A stretch of 64,000 bases of DNA from Planctomycetaceae bacterium. GTDB lineage: Bacteria; Planctomycetota; Planctomycetia; Planctomycetales; Planctomycetaceae. The translations under genes and the position numbers were made by a program. The notes under the pieces were generated by a model that had not been told where the DNA came from, made no database searches, and saw nothing but the letters and a program-made list of their open reading frames with translations. Of this stretch, positions 1 to 8,543 are shown in pieces (positions within the stretch are counted from its first letter, which is position 1; every line of letters starts with the position of its first letter). Location: contig JAKFWC010000022.1 of assembly GCA_021732975.1 (NCBI GenBank), forward strand, positions 1 to 64,000. Direction: 5' to 3'.

Positions 1-66
1 TAACATCCGCCCATCCCCGCCCTACCAAACCAGCGGATGGGATTGTAACAATGTGGGTAAAGACAA

Positions 67-363
67 GGTTGCCTCAACCGGTGCCGCGCAGCGGCTGGAA
101 GCCTCAGGATCCGCTGCCATTAGTCGCAGTTTACCCAAGGAATCGACACGCCGACGGATTGGCATTCCACGTACCAGCGAGCCGAACTCCACCGCGCGTC
201 GACGGCCCGGACAACCAGGCCGGCACTGATCGTCGATCATCATCCGCGTCATGGCGTCAACCTCTGGCGGAGTTATTCCGCGAGAAGATGAGCCACGATT
301 CCGATCACTCGAACGCGGTTCGAAAAGCTTCTGACCGCTGACGCGGCACCGGTTGAGGCAACC
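67..363. repeat. 297-bp element bounded by perfect 22-bp inverted repeats
   Basis: Bases 67-88 and 342-363 are exact reverse complements over 22 bp. Each arm contains a small internal hairpin (GGTTG-CCT-CAACC). The 253 bp between them hold no convincing gene: a minus-strand frame of about 140 codons crosses the element, but it starts inside the neighbouring gene and is Arg/Pro-rich low-complexity protein. No target-site duplication is visible outside the arms. The right arm ends 15 bp from the stop codon of the CxxC protein gene. It resembles a small non-autonomous element (MITE-like) or a large hairpin; which one is inference. Bases 1-377 hold no other feature that I can support. Confidence 0.6.
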
Positions 364-377
364 GGTGATACCCGGTC

Positions 378-1187
378 TTACGAGCAGCGGTATTCGCCCC
401 GAATCGATGCGCAAATGGCACAGACGTAATACAACATTTGAAAACAATGCTCTTCAAGAATCGGTGTGTCTTTCCAATGAATCAGCGCTAGTTCTTTCAT
501 CAGAAAGTTGCCGTAAAAATCATCCACACCATAAGGTGGTGTGAGCTTGCTGGCGGGACACTTCAGGTTCGGACAGACTCGATCCCGGCGGCGTTGGTAG
601 AACATCGGTTCGCCTCCCAGTTGGCTGAACGGCAAGTCCCACACATCGTCCATCTCTTGGCCATAGAACTCGTTGATCTGGCCCCGCGCTGCGGAATCCA
701 GCACCGTCAAACCAATGACATTGGAGAGTGACAACACCGCGTCAATCGTCGTTGGGACCCGCTCGAATCCGAGAAACCATGAATCGAGTTCGCTCGGCGC
801 ATCGACGAACGGCGACTCATCTTTCCCAAGGCACTCTGAATATTCATCAAACGAAAAGCATTCTATTTGTTGATCAGAAACCACGCAGTATGTCGACGCG
901 GCACAATTCCAGCAGACGTAAAGCGGAATTCGGGTCGCCGGCTCAAAAGCCCGTCTGGCATAACGCGGCAGAGTGTTATCGGTAAGATCAAGATCCCACA
1001 ACAGGGTCAGAATATGATCGCACCCAGCGCATCGAGCCCCATCGTGTCGGACCTTGCCGCCTCCGAAATGACTGCCTTTTGATTCCGATTGTGAGACTCG
1101 ATACGCCATGGGTAAAAAGCGGCGATTCATGGTCCATAACCCGTACGGTTCGACATCCTGCAAAGATTCGGGAAGGGTGCGGGTCAT
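378..1187 (-). CDS. CxxC-rich hypothetical protein
   Basis: A 269-residue soluble protein with no signal peptide and no membrane segment. It carries four Cys pairs, CAGC near residue 53, CWNC near 93, CPNLKC near 209 and CAIC near the C-terminus, which suggests one or two structural zinc sites. The middle part (QINEFYGQEMDDVW, then QLGGEPMF) recalls the DUF1963/YwqG type of fold, where a Gly-Gly-x-P turn precedes the last strands; this likeness is weak. I do not recognise a function. ATG 1187 is used, with no strong ribosome-binding site. The stop codon lies 15 bp from an inverted-repeat element, so 3' end remodelling by that element is possible. Confidence 0.6.
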   Translation of the reverse strand: MTRTLPESLQDVEPYGLWTMNRRFLPMAYRVSQSESKGSHFGGGKVRHDGARCAGCDHILTLLWDLDLTDNTLPRYARRAFEPATRIPLYVCWNCAASTYCVVSDQQIECFSFDEYSECLGKDESPFVDAPSELDSWFLGFERVPTTIDAVLSLSNVIGLTVLDSAARGQINEFYGQEMDDVWDLPFSQLGGEPMFYQRRRDRVCPNLKCPASKLTPPYGVDDFYGNFLMKELALIHWKDTPILEEHCFQMLYYVCAICASIRGEYRCS

Positions 1188-1395
1188 GACAATGTACTTT
1201 CAGAAAACTGCTGCTGACGGAGGCGACTGTGGCTGGCATCTGAGTTTGCGCCGCGGGCCACGGGCGAGCGTCTTCGTTCGCCAGTGTTTGGACTGTCGTG
1301 GCGATCAGATTGCCACATTATTTTCCTGAACGTCAAGATAGTGGCGGCCCAAAGCTGCCGTCAGGGGCACCCAGCGCGGTATGAGAATGAAGAGA

Positions 1396-1417
1396 CCCAG
1401 CCTTAAGAAAGGCTGGG
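1396..1417 (-). terminator. Hairpin terminator downstream of ftsK
   Basis: A 9-bp perfect stem (CCCAGCCTT / AAGGCTGGG) with a 4-base loop lies 15 bp past the ftsK stop codon. The same design, with the stem starting GACCCA, recurs after rplU at 38952-38990. Confidence 0.65.
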
Positions 1418-1431
1418 CTTCCGTTGCGACT

Positions 1432-3807
1432 TCAGCGCATTGATGCGCGGGTTTCTTCCCATTGGTCGAGCGTCATGATGACCTCGCGGGCTTGGCTGCC
1501 GTTGAAGCCGCCGACGACGCCGTCTTCGGCCATCCAGTCGATCATGCGGGCGCCGCGGCCGTAGCCGACACCGAGGGCACGTTGTAACAGGCTCACGCTG
1601 CCGCGGCCTTCGCGGATGATCACTTCGACGGCCTGATCGTAAAGATCGTCCCGTTCGCGCGGCTCGTTGGACGCTTTGCCTGCGGCTTTCGCGGCGGTCG
1701 TCACTTGAGCGATTTCCGCGTCATATTGCGGTGGCTGATCGCTATAGAACTCGATGATCCGGTTGACTTCGTCATCGCTGACGAACGTCCCCTGAGCCCG
1801 GTTCAGATTGCTCGTTCCCGGAGCGAGATACAGCATGTCGCCGTTGCCCAGCAACTTGTCCGCGCCCCCTTCATCCAACACCACACGGCTGTCGACTCGG
1901 CTCGACACCTGGAACGCAATGCGCGCCGGCAGGTTCGATTTGATGAGGCCGGTGATCACATCGACCGTCGGCTTCTGCGTGGCCAGCACGAGGTGAATGC
2001 CGACCGCGCGGGACTTCTGTGCCAACCGGATGATGTGTGCTTCGACATCCTTGCCGGAGGTCATCATCATGTCGGCCATTTCGTCGGCGATGATCACGAT
2101 GTACGGCATCGTATCGGGAATCAGATCGGCTTCGTCGGAATCGGGTTCGATGTCGAGCTTGTCGAGGATCTTCTCCTTGCCGAGCTTGTTGTAGTTGTCG
2201 AGATGACGAACGCCGACGCGGGCCAGCAGGTCGTACCGTTCTTCCATCTTGTCGACGGCCCAACCCAGCACGGCTTCGGCCTTCTTCATGTCGGTGATGA
2301 CCGGGTGCATCAGATGCGGGATGCGCATGTACGGGCTGAGTTCGACCATCTTCGGATCGATCATCAGCATCTTCACCTGCTGCGGACTGCGGGTCATCAG
2401 GATCGACAGAATCAAGGTGTTGAGACACACACTCTTGCCCGTCCCCGTGCGGCCGGCGATCAAGAGGTGGGGCATCTTCGCCATGTCGACGACCATCGGC
2501 TTGCCGCTGACATCTTTGCCAATGAACAACGGAATCCGCTTCGATTCAAAGTCGGCACGGCAGTTCTGCAACAGTTCTTTCAGGCGGACCATCACGCGGA
2601 CATCGTTGGGAACTTCCACACCCACGGAGTTCTTGCCGGGGATGGGAGCGACGACGCGGACCGAGGGAACGCGCAGCGCGATGGCGAGGTCATCGGCGAG
2701 GGCGGTCACTTTGGACAACCGCAGACCGGCTTCGAGTTCGAGTTCAAACTGCGTGATCACCGGGCCGGTGTCGATCTCAACGACCTTCACGTTCAGCCCG
2801 AATTCCTTGAAGGTGCGTTCCAGCACAATCGCTGCCTGCTGGGCTTTTTGAGCCAGCAGTTCGTACGGAAATTCTTCCGCGTCATCGAGCATTTGTTCGG
2901 CAGGCAGCGCGAATGGTGGCGGCGTGATTTCGACCATCACCGCCGGCGGGGCAACACGGACCGGCGCTTTTGGCACGACAGCGACCGAAGTGGGCGCGGG
3001 CGTTGTTGCCGGTGGCTTGTATGACGCCGGCGGATTGACCTTGATCGGCGTGCGGATTTCCGAGACGAGCGGTTCGTCATCCTCCTCGATCGCGACAGCG
3101 CGCGTCCCAATGACTGCAGTCGCGGCCGTTACTTCCACCAGTGGAATCGGGGGCACTTCCGGAGTTGACGCCACCGCTATCGCAGTTGGGACATCGATCG
3201 GTGCGCCCGTCGTCTCAACCGTTTCCATCGTCTTCGTCGGGCGGAAGGCGAGGCGGTCCCAGATCGTCAGCGGGGTCAAACAGAACCAGAATGCGGCACG
3301 GACGAACCGCAATTCGTTGGATAGCACCAGTCCGGCGAGCAACATCGACGCGAGAATGATCCACACACCCGGCGGTTGCAGCCGTTCCTGCAGCAGAACA
3401 GCCCCCCAGGCGCCGACATAGCCACCGTTACCGACGGGCGGACTGGCCGCGTATGAAGGGAGTGGTTGACCATGCAGTGCGACAGCCATCGTCGTCAGCA
3501 CCATCACCGATCCGCTCAACCGCAACAGGGAATCGCGCTGGCCTTCCCGAGAGAACAATCGCAGCGACCAGACGGTCATGAAAGCGGGCAGGACATACGC
3601 ACCCAGGCCGAGAAATTCTCGCAGAACATGTGTCGTGAAGGCGCCCGCATCACCGCCGATATTGCGGACGACATCCCGCGGTGGATACACCGTCGTCGCG
3701 GGATTGTCGGCGGGATCGAAACTCAGCAGACACAATCCGAGCCAGACCGCTCCGGCCAACAGGCCGAGTCCCAGCAAATCGGTGCGTAGTCGCTGAAAGT
3801 CGAACAT
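1432..3807 (-). CDS. ftsK: DNA translocase FtsK/SpoIIIE
   Basis: An ATP-driven DNA pump of about 791 residues that clears and aligns chromosome termini at the division septum. Order of parts: an N-terminal membrane region of roughly four helices (residues 1-190), a Pro/Ala/Thr-rich linker (about 190-310), an alpha/beta motor with Walker A (GRTGTGKS, about residue 450) and Walker B (IVIIADEMADMM), and a C-terminal winged-helix gamma domain that would read KOPS-like sites (VSLLQRALGVGYGRGARMI). The QKSRAVGIHLVLATQKP stretch is typical of the family. ATG 3807 is chosen; a GTG three codons upstream (3816) is equally possible. Planctomycetes lack FtsZ, so a role in segregation rather than in Z-ring-linked division is the likely one here (inference from the group). 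A hairpin terminator follows. Confidence 0.95.
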   Translation of the reverse strand: MFDFQRLRTDLLGLGLLAGAVWLGLCLLSFDPADNPATTVYPPRDVVRNIGGDAGAFTTHVLREFLGLGAYVLPAFMTVWSLRLFSREGQRDSLLRLSGSVMVLTTMAVALHGQPLPSYAASPPVGNGGYVGAWGAVLLQERLQPPGVWIILASMLLAGLVLSNELRFVRAAFWFCLTPLTIWDRLAFRPTKTMETVETTGAPIDVPTAIAVASTPEVPPIPLVEVTAATAVIGTRAVAIEEDDEPLVSEIRTPIKVNPPASYKPPATTPAPTSVAVVPKAPVRVAPPAVMVEITPPPFALPAEQMLDDAEEFPYELLAQKAQQAAIVLERTFKEFGLNVKVVEIDTGPVITQFELELEAGLRLSKVTALADDLAIALRVPSVRVVAPIPGKNSVGVEVPNDVRVMVRLKELLQNCRADFESKRIPLFIGKDVSGKPMVVDMAKMPHLLIAGRTGTGKSVCLNTLILSILMTRSPQQVKMLMIDPKMVELSPYMRIPHLMHPVITDMKKAEAVLGWAVDKMEERYDLLARVGVRHLDNYNKLGKEKILDKLDIEPDSDEADLIPDTMPYIVIIADEMADMMMTSGKDVEAHIIRLAQKSRAVGIHLVLATQKPTVDVITGLIKSNLPARIAFQVSSRVDSRVVLDEGGADKLLGNGDMLYLAPGTSNLNRAQGTFVSDDEVNRIIEFYSDQPPQYDAEIAQVTTAAKAAGKASNEPRERDDLYDQAVEVIIREGRGSVSLLQRALGVGYGRGARMIDWMAEDGVVGGFNGSQAREVIMTLDQWEETRASMR

Positions 3808-4110
3808 CGCGCTCACGATTCGACCGGCGGTTACCGGTCGGGGTCACCTTTTCTTCGTCACCATCGTTACCACCGGAATTGCCCCCGAGGCCGTAACCTC
3901 ACGGCGGGAAATTCCGTCATGAAACCTTAGCACAGGAATCGCGCGGCGTTGCGAATCGGCAACATCGGGCGCTGCGAAACGGCAACCTGTCCGTTGAACA
4001 ACTCCCGATGTTCCACTGATACCGATTGCACCGGGGGATTGGGGGCGGGTTGTGATGGCGCGGGGGCTCGGTACAGTAGCAGAAAATTCCCTTCACCACC
4101 GGAGCGTTCG

Positions 4111-4545
4111 ATGTTGAAGCACATTCCCCCGATTCTTTCACCGGCGTTGTTTTCCGTCTTGATGCGGATGGGGCACGGTGATGAACTCGTTCTTGCCGAT
4201 GGCAACTTTCCCGCCGAAGGGTTAGGGCCGGAAGTCGTGCGGTCCGATGGTCATGGTGTACCGGTGCTGCTGAACGCGATCCTGCAATTCTTCCCGGTCG
4301 ACGACTTCGTGGACGATCCGGCGTTGGTGATGCAACCGGTCGATGCCCAGGCACCAGAGCCGCTGATCTGGTCACAGTTTCGTCGCCTGCTGATTCAGCA
4401 CGAACAACGGCCGCTCGATATCCGGCCGTTAGATCGCTTCGAGTTCTACGACCGTGCACGGAAAGCGTTCGCGATCATCGCCACCGGGGAAACGGCGATC
4501 TATGCGAACCTGATATTGAAGAAGGGCGTGGTGCTGGTGAAGTAG
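4111..4545 (+). CDS. RbsD/FucU family sugar mutarotase
   Basis: A 144-residue protein of the RbsD/FucU family, which interconverts sugar anomers (fucose or ribose type). It begins LKHIPPILSPALFSVLMRMG followed by HGDELVLADGNFPA, the family's opening block with the conserved His and Asp. The last part (RARKAFAIIATGE..YANLILKKGV) matches the end of FucU, and the length fits the family (about 140 residues). ATG 4111 is chosen because GGAG lies 7 bases upstream and the homology starts there; a longer reading frame from 3949 is upstream noise. It sits alone, divergent from ftsK across 303 bp in which I see nothing else. The sugar specificity cannot be told from sequence alone. Confidence 0.88.
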   Translation: MLKHIPPILSPALFSVLMRMGHGDELVLADGNFPAEGLGPEVVRSDGHGVPVLLNAILQFFPVDDFVDDPALVMQPVDAQAPEPLIWSQFRRLLIQHEQRPLDIRPLDRFEFYDRARKAFAIIATGETAIYANLILKKGVVLVK

Positions 4546-4721
4546 CCACGTTACTTCGCGATACGATCGTTGAAAATGAAGGAAAGGAGGGGCGTCGGTC
4601 CTTCTGCAAAGCGGCGAGCGGGGTACCTGTTCCCCCTTATCGTGGCATCTCCGGGGGTAACTCGGTATCTTCGATCCCATCGACCTCAACCGATGGATCA
4701 AATCCCGTAGGAGATTGCCTC

Positions 4722-6035
4722 GTGAACGTTCGGTTCTGTTGTGCTGCTCTCGTCTGTCTCGTCGCCGCGACGTTGTCTGCGGCGGATAACACGCCCCCGG
4801 AAGGCTTCACCGCCCTATTTAACGGGAAAGATTTCGCCGGCTTCCACGGCGTGGGCACGGAAGACCCCCGCAAGATCCAAGCCCTCACAGATGCGGAACG
4901 GGCGGAACGATTCACAAAGAGTCTGGCCGATCTCAAGGAACACTGGAAGGTCGACAACGGCGAGTTGGTCAACGACGGCAAGGGTCTCTACATGACCACC
5001 GACAAGGACTATGCCGACTATGAATTGCACATCGAATGGAAGCTGATCCCGCACGGCGACAGCGGCGTGTATCTTAAGGGGACGCCGCAGGTGCAGATCT
5101 GGGACTACACCGACGCCGACTACATCCAGCGCTTCAAGGCTAACATGGGCTCAGGCGGCCTGTGGAACAACTCCGCGGGATCATCGGGCAAAGATCCCAT
5201 TACGCTTGCCGATAAACCGATTGGCGAATGGAACAAGTTGCGCATCCTGCAAGCCGGCGCCCGGACGACGGTTTATTTGAACGATAAACTCGTCGTCGAC
5301 CGCGCCATCCTCGAAAACTACTACGATAAGAACAAGACGCCGCTGGTCTACAAAGGCCCCGTGCAGTTGCAGACGCATGGCAATGAAGTCCGCTGGAAAA
5401 ACATCTACATCCGCGAGCTGTCGGCCGAGGAAGCTGCCAAGGTCGCACTCGGCCCGGACGAAGGGTTCACCAGCCTCTTCAATGGCAAAGACCTCGAAGG
5501 CTGGGCCGGAGCCGTCGAAAACTACGAAGTGGTGGACGGTGTGATCCGTTGCAAGGCGGGCAAGGGCGGCGTGCTCCACACCAAGGATGAATACGCCGAT
5601 TTCGTGGCCCGCGTCGAGTTCAAATTGCCCCCTGGTGGCAACAACGGCTTGGCCATTCGCTACCCCGGCACCGGCGATACGGCGTACGTCGGGATGTGCG
5701 AGTTGCAGATCCTCGACACCGAACATCCGAAGTATGCCAAGCTCGACCCGCGGCAAGCCCACGGTTCCGCCTACGGCATGGCCGCCGCTCACCGGGGCTA
5801 TCACCGTCCAGTTGGCGAATGGAACTTCCAGGAAGTGACCGTGAAAGGGGCGACGATCAAGGTCGAACTCAACGGCACCGTGATTCTCGATACCGATCTC
5901 AGCAAGATCACCGAGTATATGGCAAACTCGCCGCATCCGGGGAAAGAACGGACGAGCGGCTTCTTTGGCCTCGCGGGGCACTCCGATCCGGTCGAGTTCC
6001 GCAACGTCCGCATCAAAGCGCTGATGGCGCAGTAA
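4722..6035 (+). CDS. Secreted double DUF1080 (3-keto-disaccharide hydrolase-like) protein
   Basis: A 437-residue exported protein with two tandem DUF1080 (concanavalin-like jelly-roll) domains, each opening with GFT.LFNGKDF/L. A signal peptide covers about residues 1-21 (cleavage near LSAAD). Domain 1 spans about 25-232 and domain 2 about 246-435. DUF1080 is now described as a 3-keto-glycoside hydrolase family and also acts as a glycan-binding module; which activity applies here is not visible. GTG 4722 follows GGAG by 8 bases. It stands alone and ends at a strong bidirectional hairpin. Many paralogues are normal in planctomycetes. Confidence 0.9.
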   Translation: MNVRFCCAALVCLVAATLSAADNTPPEGFTALFNGKDFAGFHGVGTEDPRKIQALTDAERAERFTKSLADLKEHWKVDNGELVNDGKGLYMTTDKDYADYELHIEWKLIPHGDSGVYLKGTPQVQIWDYTDADYIQRFKANMGSGGLWNNSAGSSGKDPITLADKPIGEWNKLRILQAGARTTVYLNDKLVVDRAILENYYDKNKTPLVYKGPVQLQTHGNEVRWKNIYIRELSAEEAAKVALGPDEGFTSLFNGKDLEGWAGAVENYEVVDGVIRCKAGKGGVLHTKDEYADFVARVEFKLPPGGNNGLAIRYPGTGDTAYVGMCELQILDTEHPKYAKLDPRQAHGSAYGMAAAHRGYHRPVGEWNFQEVTVKGATIKVELNGTVILDTDLSKITEYMANSPHPGKERTSGFFGLAGHSDPVEFRNVRIKALMAQ

Positions 6036-6064
6036 TCGTCATCATAGTGAGATGAAGAAGAAAC

Positions 6065-6090
6065 AGCCCAGGGAAGGCGTTCCCTGGGTT
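6065..6090. terminator. Bidirectional palindrome between convergent genes
   Basis: CCCAGGGA and TCCCTGGG pair around a 6-base loop, followed on the plus strand by a T-rich run. It separates the convergent DUF1080 and SpoA genes. It belongs to the AGCCCAGGGA palindrome family also seen near 32305, 35947, 37462 and 47434. Confidence 0.75.
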
Positions 6091-6096
6091 GTTGTT

Positions 6097-6933
6097 TTAT
6101 CCGTTGAGGATTTTGCTGGCGCGCTCGTCTGTCGTGCCGACTTCGTTGATTTTCAGTCCGAATTTTTCGCCGATCTTCACGGCTTCACCGCGACAATAGC
6201 GAGCGTTGTTGACGTACAGGTCGAGCTGCGCTTCGCACGACTTCGGAAAGGAAATCAGGGCACCGGACGAGATGCCGAGCAGTTGCGAGACCGTGATTTT
6301 CTTCTCAGCCAGCCGCACACTGACCTGCACCGGCAAAGATCGCAACCGGACCAGCGGATCGGGGCCAGTGGGCGCGGCGGGCGATTCCACTACCGGGGCT
6401 GCAGGAATGCTGGCCGCTGGCGTGGGAACAGGACTCTCGGCTTCAAACTGCGGCTGCAACAACGGCCAGACAATCAGCAACGAACCAGTCGGTTGCTCGG
6501 CATCGGCCACGTCGATAGTCATCGTCGCCGCCCAGTGAAGCGGCTGGCACGTTTCGACGAATTCCTGCAGATTCGCCACCTTCACCGTGGCATACCGCGA
6601 GGGCTCCATGTCTGGCAGAAAGAGATTCATCGACCATTCCATGGCCAATGTGTCTAACCGCGCTTTTTGACTTTCATTCGGCGTCAAATACCAGGCAGGA
6701 AGCGACAGCGATTCCGGAATCAGGACGGTGAGTCCCTGCCCGCCCACATCAAAAACCACCGCCAGCCCCTGACCTTCAAACCCGCTCACGGGCAGTGTCG
6801 GATCCCATGTGCCGGACTCACCCGCCGCGAGCGTCCACGAAACGTCGAAGCACTGCGCAAGCGATTCCGCGAGCGCGGCTGCATTTGCCGAGATCGTGCT
6901 GAGCACCTGCTCGATATTCGCTTCCGTCAACAT
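6097..6933 (-). CDS. FliN/FliY-like SpoA (motor switch C-ring) domain protein
   Basis: A 278-residue cytoplasmic protein. The C-terminal ~80 residues form a SpoA/SURF domain (VSVRLAEKKITVSQLLGIS, then LDLYVNNARYCRGEAVKIGE), the C-ring fold of FliM/FliN and of SctQ in type III secretion. An Ala/Pro-rich linker (about 178-205) joins it to a ~175-residue N-terminal domain that resembles the CheC/FliM-type middle part in layout but without clear motifs. That gives a FliY-like architecture. ATG 6933 is chosen because AGGA lies about 9 bases upstream; a longer frame from 6987 adds Cys-rich residues with no support. No flagellar or secretion genes lie nearby, so it may belong to a motor encoded elsewhere. 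The gap up to 7126 holds nothing I recognise. Confidence 0.8.
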   Translation of the reverse strand: MLTEANIEQVLSTISANAAALAESLAQCFDVSWTLAAGESGTWDPTLPVSGFEGQGLAVVFDVGGQGLTVLIPESLSLPAWYLTPNESQKARLDTLAMEWSMNLFLPDMEPSRYATVKVANLQEFVETCQPLHWAATMTIDVADAEQPTGSLLIVWPLLQPQFEAESPVPTPAASIPAAPVVESPAAPTGPDPLVRLRSLPVQVSVRLAEKKITVSQLLGISSGALISFPKSCEAQLDLYVNNARYCRGEAVKIGEKFGLKINEVGTTDERASKILNG

Positions 6934-7126
6934 TGGTGGACATTCCTTTTTGCAGCGCGCAGCCGATCCGTCGGCGCAGTCGGCCATTCCCTTGAAGAAA
7001 TCGGCAGCGTCACGCAGAAAACTTGCAGGCGATTGTCATCCGGGCAAAATGCGCGGAAATTACCGCCACCAAAAATCGCCGCACACAACCCAGGCAACCC
7101 ATCCTCTCTAAAACAACGGGGCTGGA

Positions 7127-7843
7127 TTATTGAGCATCAGCCAACTGGAGGCGTCCATCATGGATCGCGGACGCAATCAGCAATCCATCGATCCCGTGCT
7201 GCTCCCAACGACGAATGTCGTCCTCATTACGAATCCCACCACCGGTGATGATCTCCGCGGTGGGCGATCGTTCCCGCAGTGCGCGACACAGCGCTGCGGT
7301 GCTTCCGCCGGTGTGCTGACCGACATCGTGCAGATCGAGAATGAGAAATCGGTCGATCCCCGTGACGAGCACGGTGTCCATAATCACAGAGGGATCGTCA
7401 GACCAATCCACCCCGCCGCACGGTTGGCCGTTCCGCAAATCGAGGCTGAACAGCAATCGCTCGCGCGGTACCGACATGGCCAGCGCGGTCATTTCCGACG
7501 GAGATCGCCACGATTCCAAGCCGACGATGATCGTCGGCACGCCCAGATCCAGCAGCGGTGCAACATCCGCCGGACATTGCACTCCGGCGTCGAGCCACAA
7601 CTCGGTGTCCCGTTCCAGCAGGTCGCGATAAAGAGCTGTGTTGGGACGCCGGTGTAGAATTGCGTCGAGATCGGCAAGATACAGCGCGGGCGTGTTCAAT
7701 CGCGCGCGATATGCCGCGGCCACGGTCAGCGGATCGCTGCCTTCGCACAACTGAGTGACGAGCGGCCGGTACTCATTCCGTCGTCCCCCGACACCGCGCA
7801 CGGCAACCGTGTCGAACACATCGAGGACGGGAATGAGTCGCAT
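7127..7843 (-). CDS. HisA-related TIM-barrel protein (possible H4MPT-pathway type)
   Basis: A 238-residue (beta/alpha)8 barrel related to HisA/HisF. It keeps the first-strand Asp (LIPVLDV, D8), matching the catalytic Asp of HisA, and the phosphate-binding GGGIRNEDD loop near the C-terminus. Strand ends LWLDAGVQ, TIIVGLES and LILDLHDVGQHTGGS differ from true HisA. This fits the group of HisA-like proteins found in archaea and in bacteria using methanopterin-linked C1 transfer, which several planctomycetes carry. No other his gene is adjacent, which argues against plain histidine synthesis. The substrate is unknown and the C1 link is inference. Confidence 0.72.
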   Translation of the reverse strand: MRLIPVLDVFDTVAVRGVGGRRNEYRPLVTQLCEGSDPLTVAAAYRARLNTPALYLADLDAILHRRPNTALYRDLLERDTELWLDAGVQCPADVAPLLDLGVPTIIVGLESWRSPSEMTALAMSVPRERLLFSLDLRNGQPCGGVDWSDDPSVIMDTVLVTGIDRFLILDLHDVGQHTGGSTAALCRALRERSPTAEIITGGGIRNEDDIRRWEQHGIDGLLIASAIHDGRLQLADAQ

Positions 7844-7851
7844 CGTAAGAG

Positions 7852-7951
7852 TCTTAGCCCCCGGTCATTGACCGGGGGAAAACGGCGTGATTGATATCCA
7901 TCGTGATCGATAGTCCGCGCGGGCTTCCCCCGGTCATTGACCGGGGGCTAA
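7852..7951. repeat. Pair of inverted REP-like palindromes
   Basis: Two copies of CCCCCGGTCA-T-TGACCGGGGG (7858-7878 and 7927-7947) sit head to head about 50 bp apart, flanked outwards by TCTTAG and CTAAGA. The same unit recurs at 47486-47511. They lie between the PfpI stop codon and the HisA-like start. Confidence 0.8.
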
Positions 7952-7960
7952 GACGCGTTA

Positions 7961-8500
7961 TTAGGCCTGCCGACCGAGAACTTGCAACATCGCCCGGCAG
8001 AAATCGGGCAGATCGTCCGGCTTGCGACTGCTGACGAAATGGCGATCGATCACCACCGCCGCGTCCTCGAAGATAGCCCCGGCGTTGACGAGATCGTCCT
8101 TGATGCCCGGCGAACCCGTGACCTTCACGCCCTGATAAATTCCCGCAGAAACCGGCATCCAACCACCGTGACAGATCGCCGCGACCAGCTTTCCTGCACC
8201 GGCGAATTCCTTGAGGAGCTGCTTCACCTTTGGATCGCGACGGACCTTGTCAGGCATCCAACCGCCGGGGCAAATCACGCCGTGAAAGTCCGCAGCTTCC
8301 ATATCGGCGATCGTGGCATCGGCAACGCAGGGGTAGCCGTTCTTACCGACATACTTTTTTCCGGCTTCGGCTCCCGCAACGGTGACATGCACACCCGCTT
8401 CAATCAGTCGCAGCTTGGGATACCACAGTTCGAGATCTTCGTAGTCGTCGCCGACGAAGATAAGAACGCGCTGGGCATGAATCGGATGGGATGCAGTCAT
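7961..8500 (-). CDS. PfpI/DJ-1 family protein (class I glutamine amidotransferase-like)
   Basis: A 179-residue cytoplasmic protein of the DJ-1/PfpI superfamily, whose members act as glyoxalases, deglycases or peptidases. The nucleophile elbow is AAICHGGW (Cys110-His111), and the partner acid lies in DDYEDLE (Glu21 or Glu24). The VICPGGWMPDKVRRD segment is characteristic of PfpI, and the length is normal. It lies 43 bp downstream of the large TPR gene on the same strand, so co-transcription is possible. A stress or aldehyde-detoxification role is inference from the family. Confidence 0.9.
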   Translation of the reverse strand: MTASHPIHAQRVLIFVGDDYEDLELWYPKLRLIEAGVHVTVAGAEAGKKYVGKNGYPCVADATIADMEAADFHGVICPGGWMPDKVRRDPKVKQLLKEFAGAGKLVAAICHGGWMPVSAGIYQGVKVTGSPGIKDDLVNAGAIFEDAAVVIDRHFVSSRKPDDLPDFCRAMLQVLGRQA

Positions 8501-8543
8501 CGGACTTCTCGATCAATGGTGGTCGTCAGGCTGGAATCCAAGT

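Noticed and set aside
22..447. Minus-strand frame of 141 codons over the inverted-repeat element
   Set aside because: It starts inside the CxxC protein gene, crosses both repeat arms and gives Arg/Pro-rich protein with no ribosome-binding site.
1705..3024. Plus-strand open frame of 439 codons
   Set aside because: Antisense shadow of ftsK with low-complexity His/Asp/Arg-rich protein.
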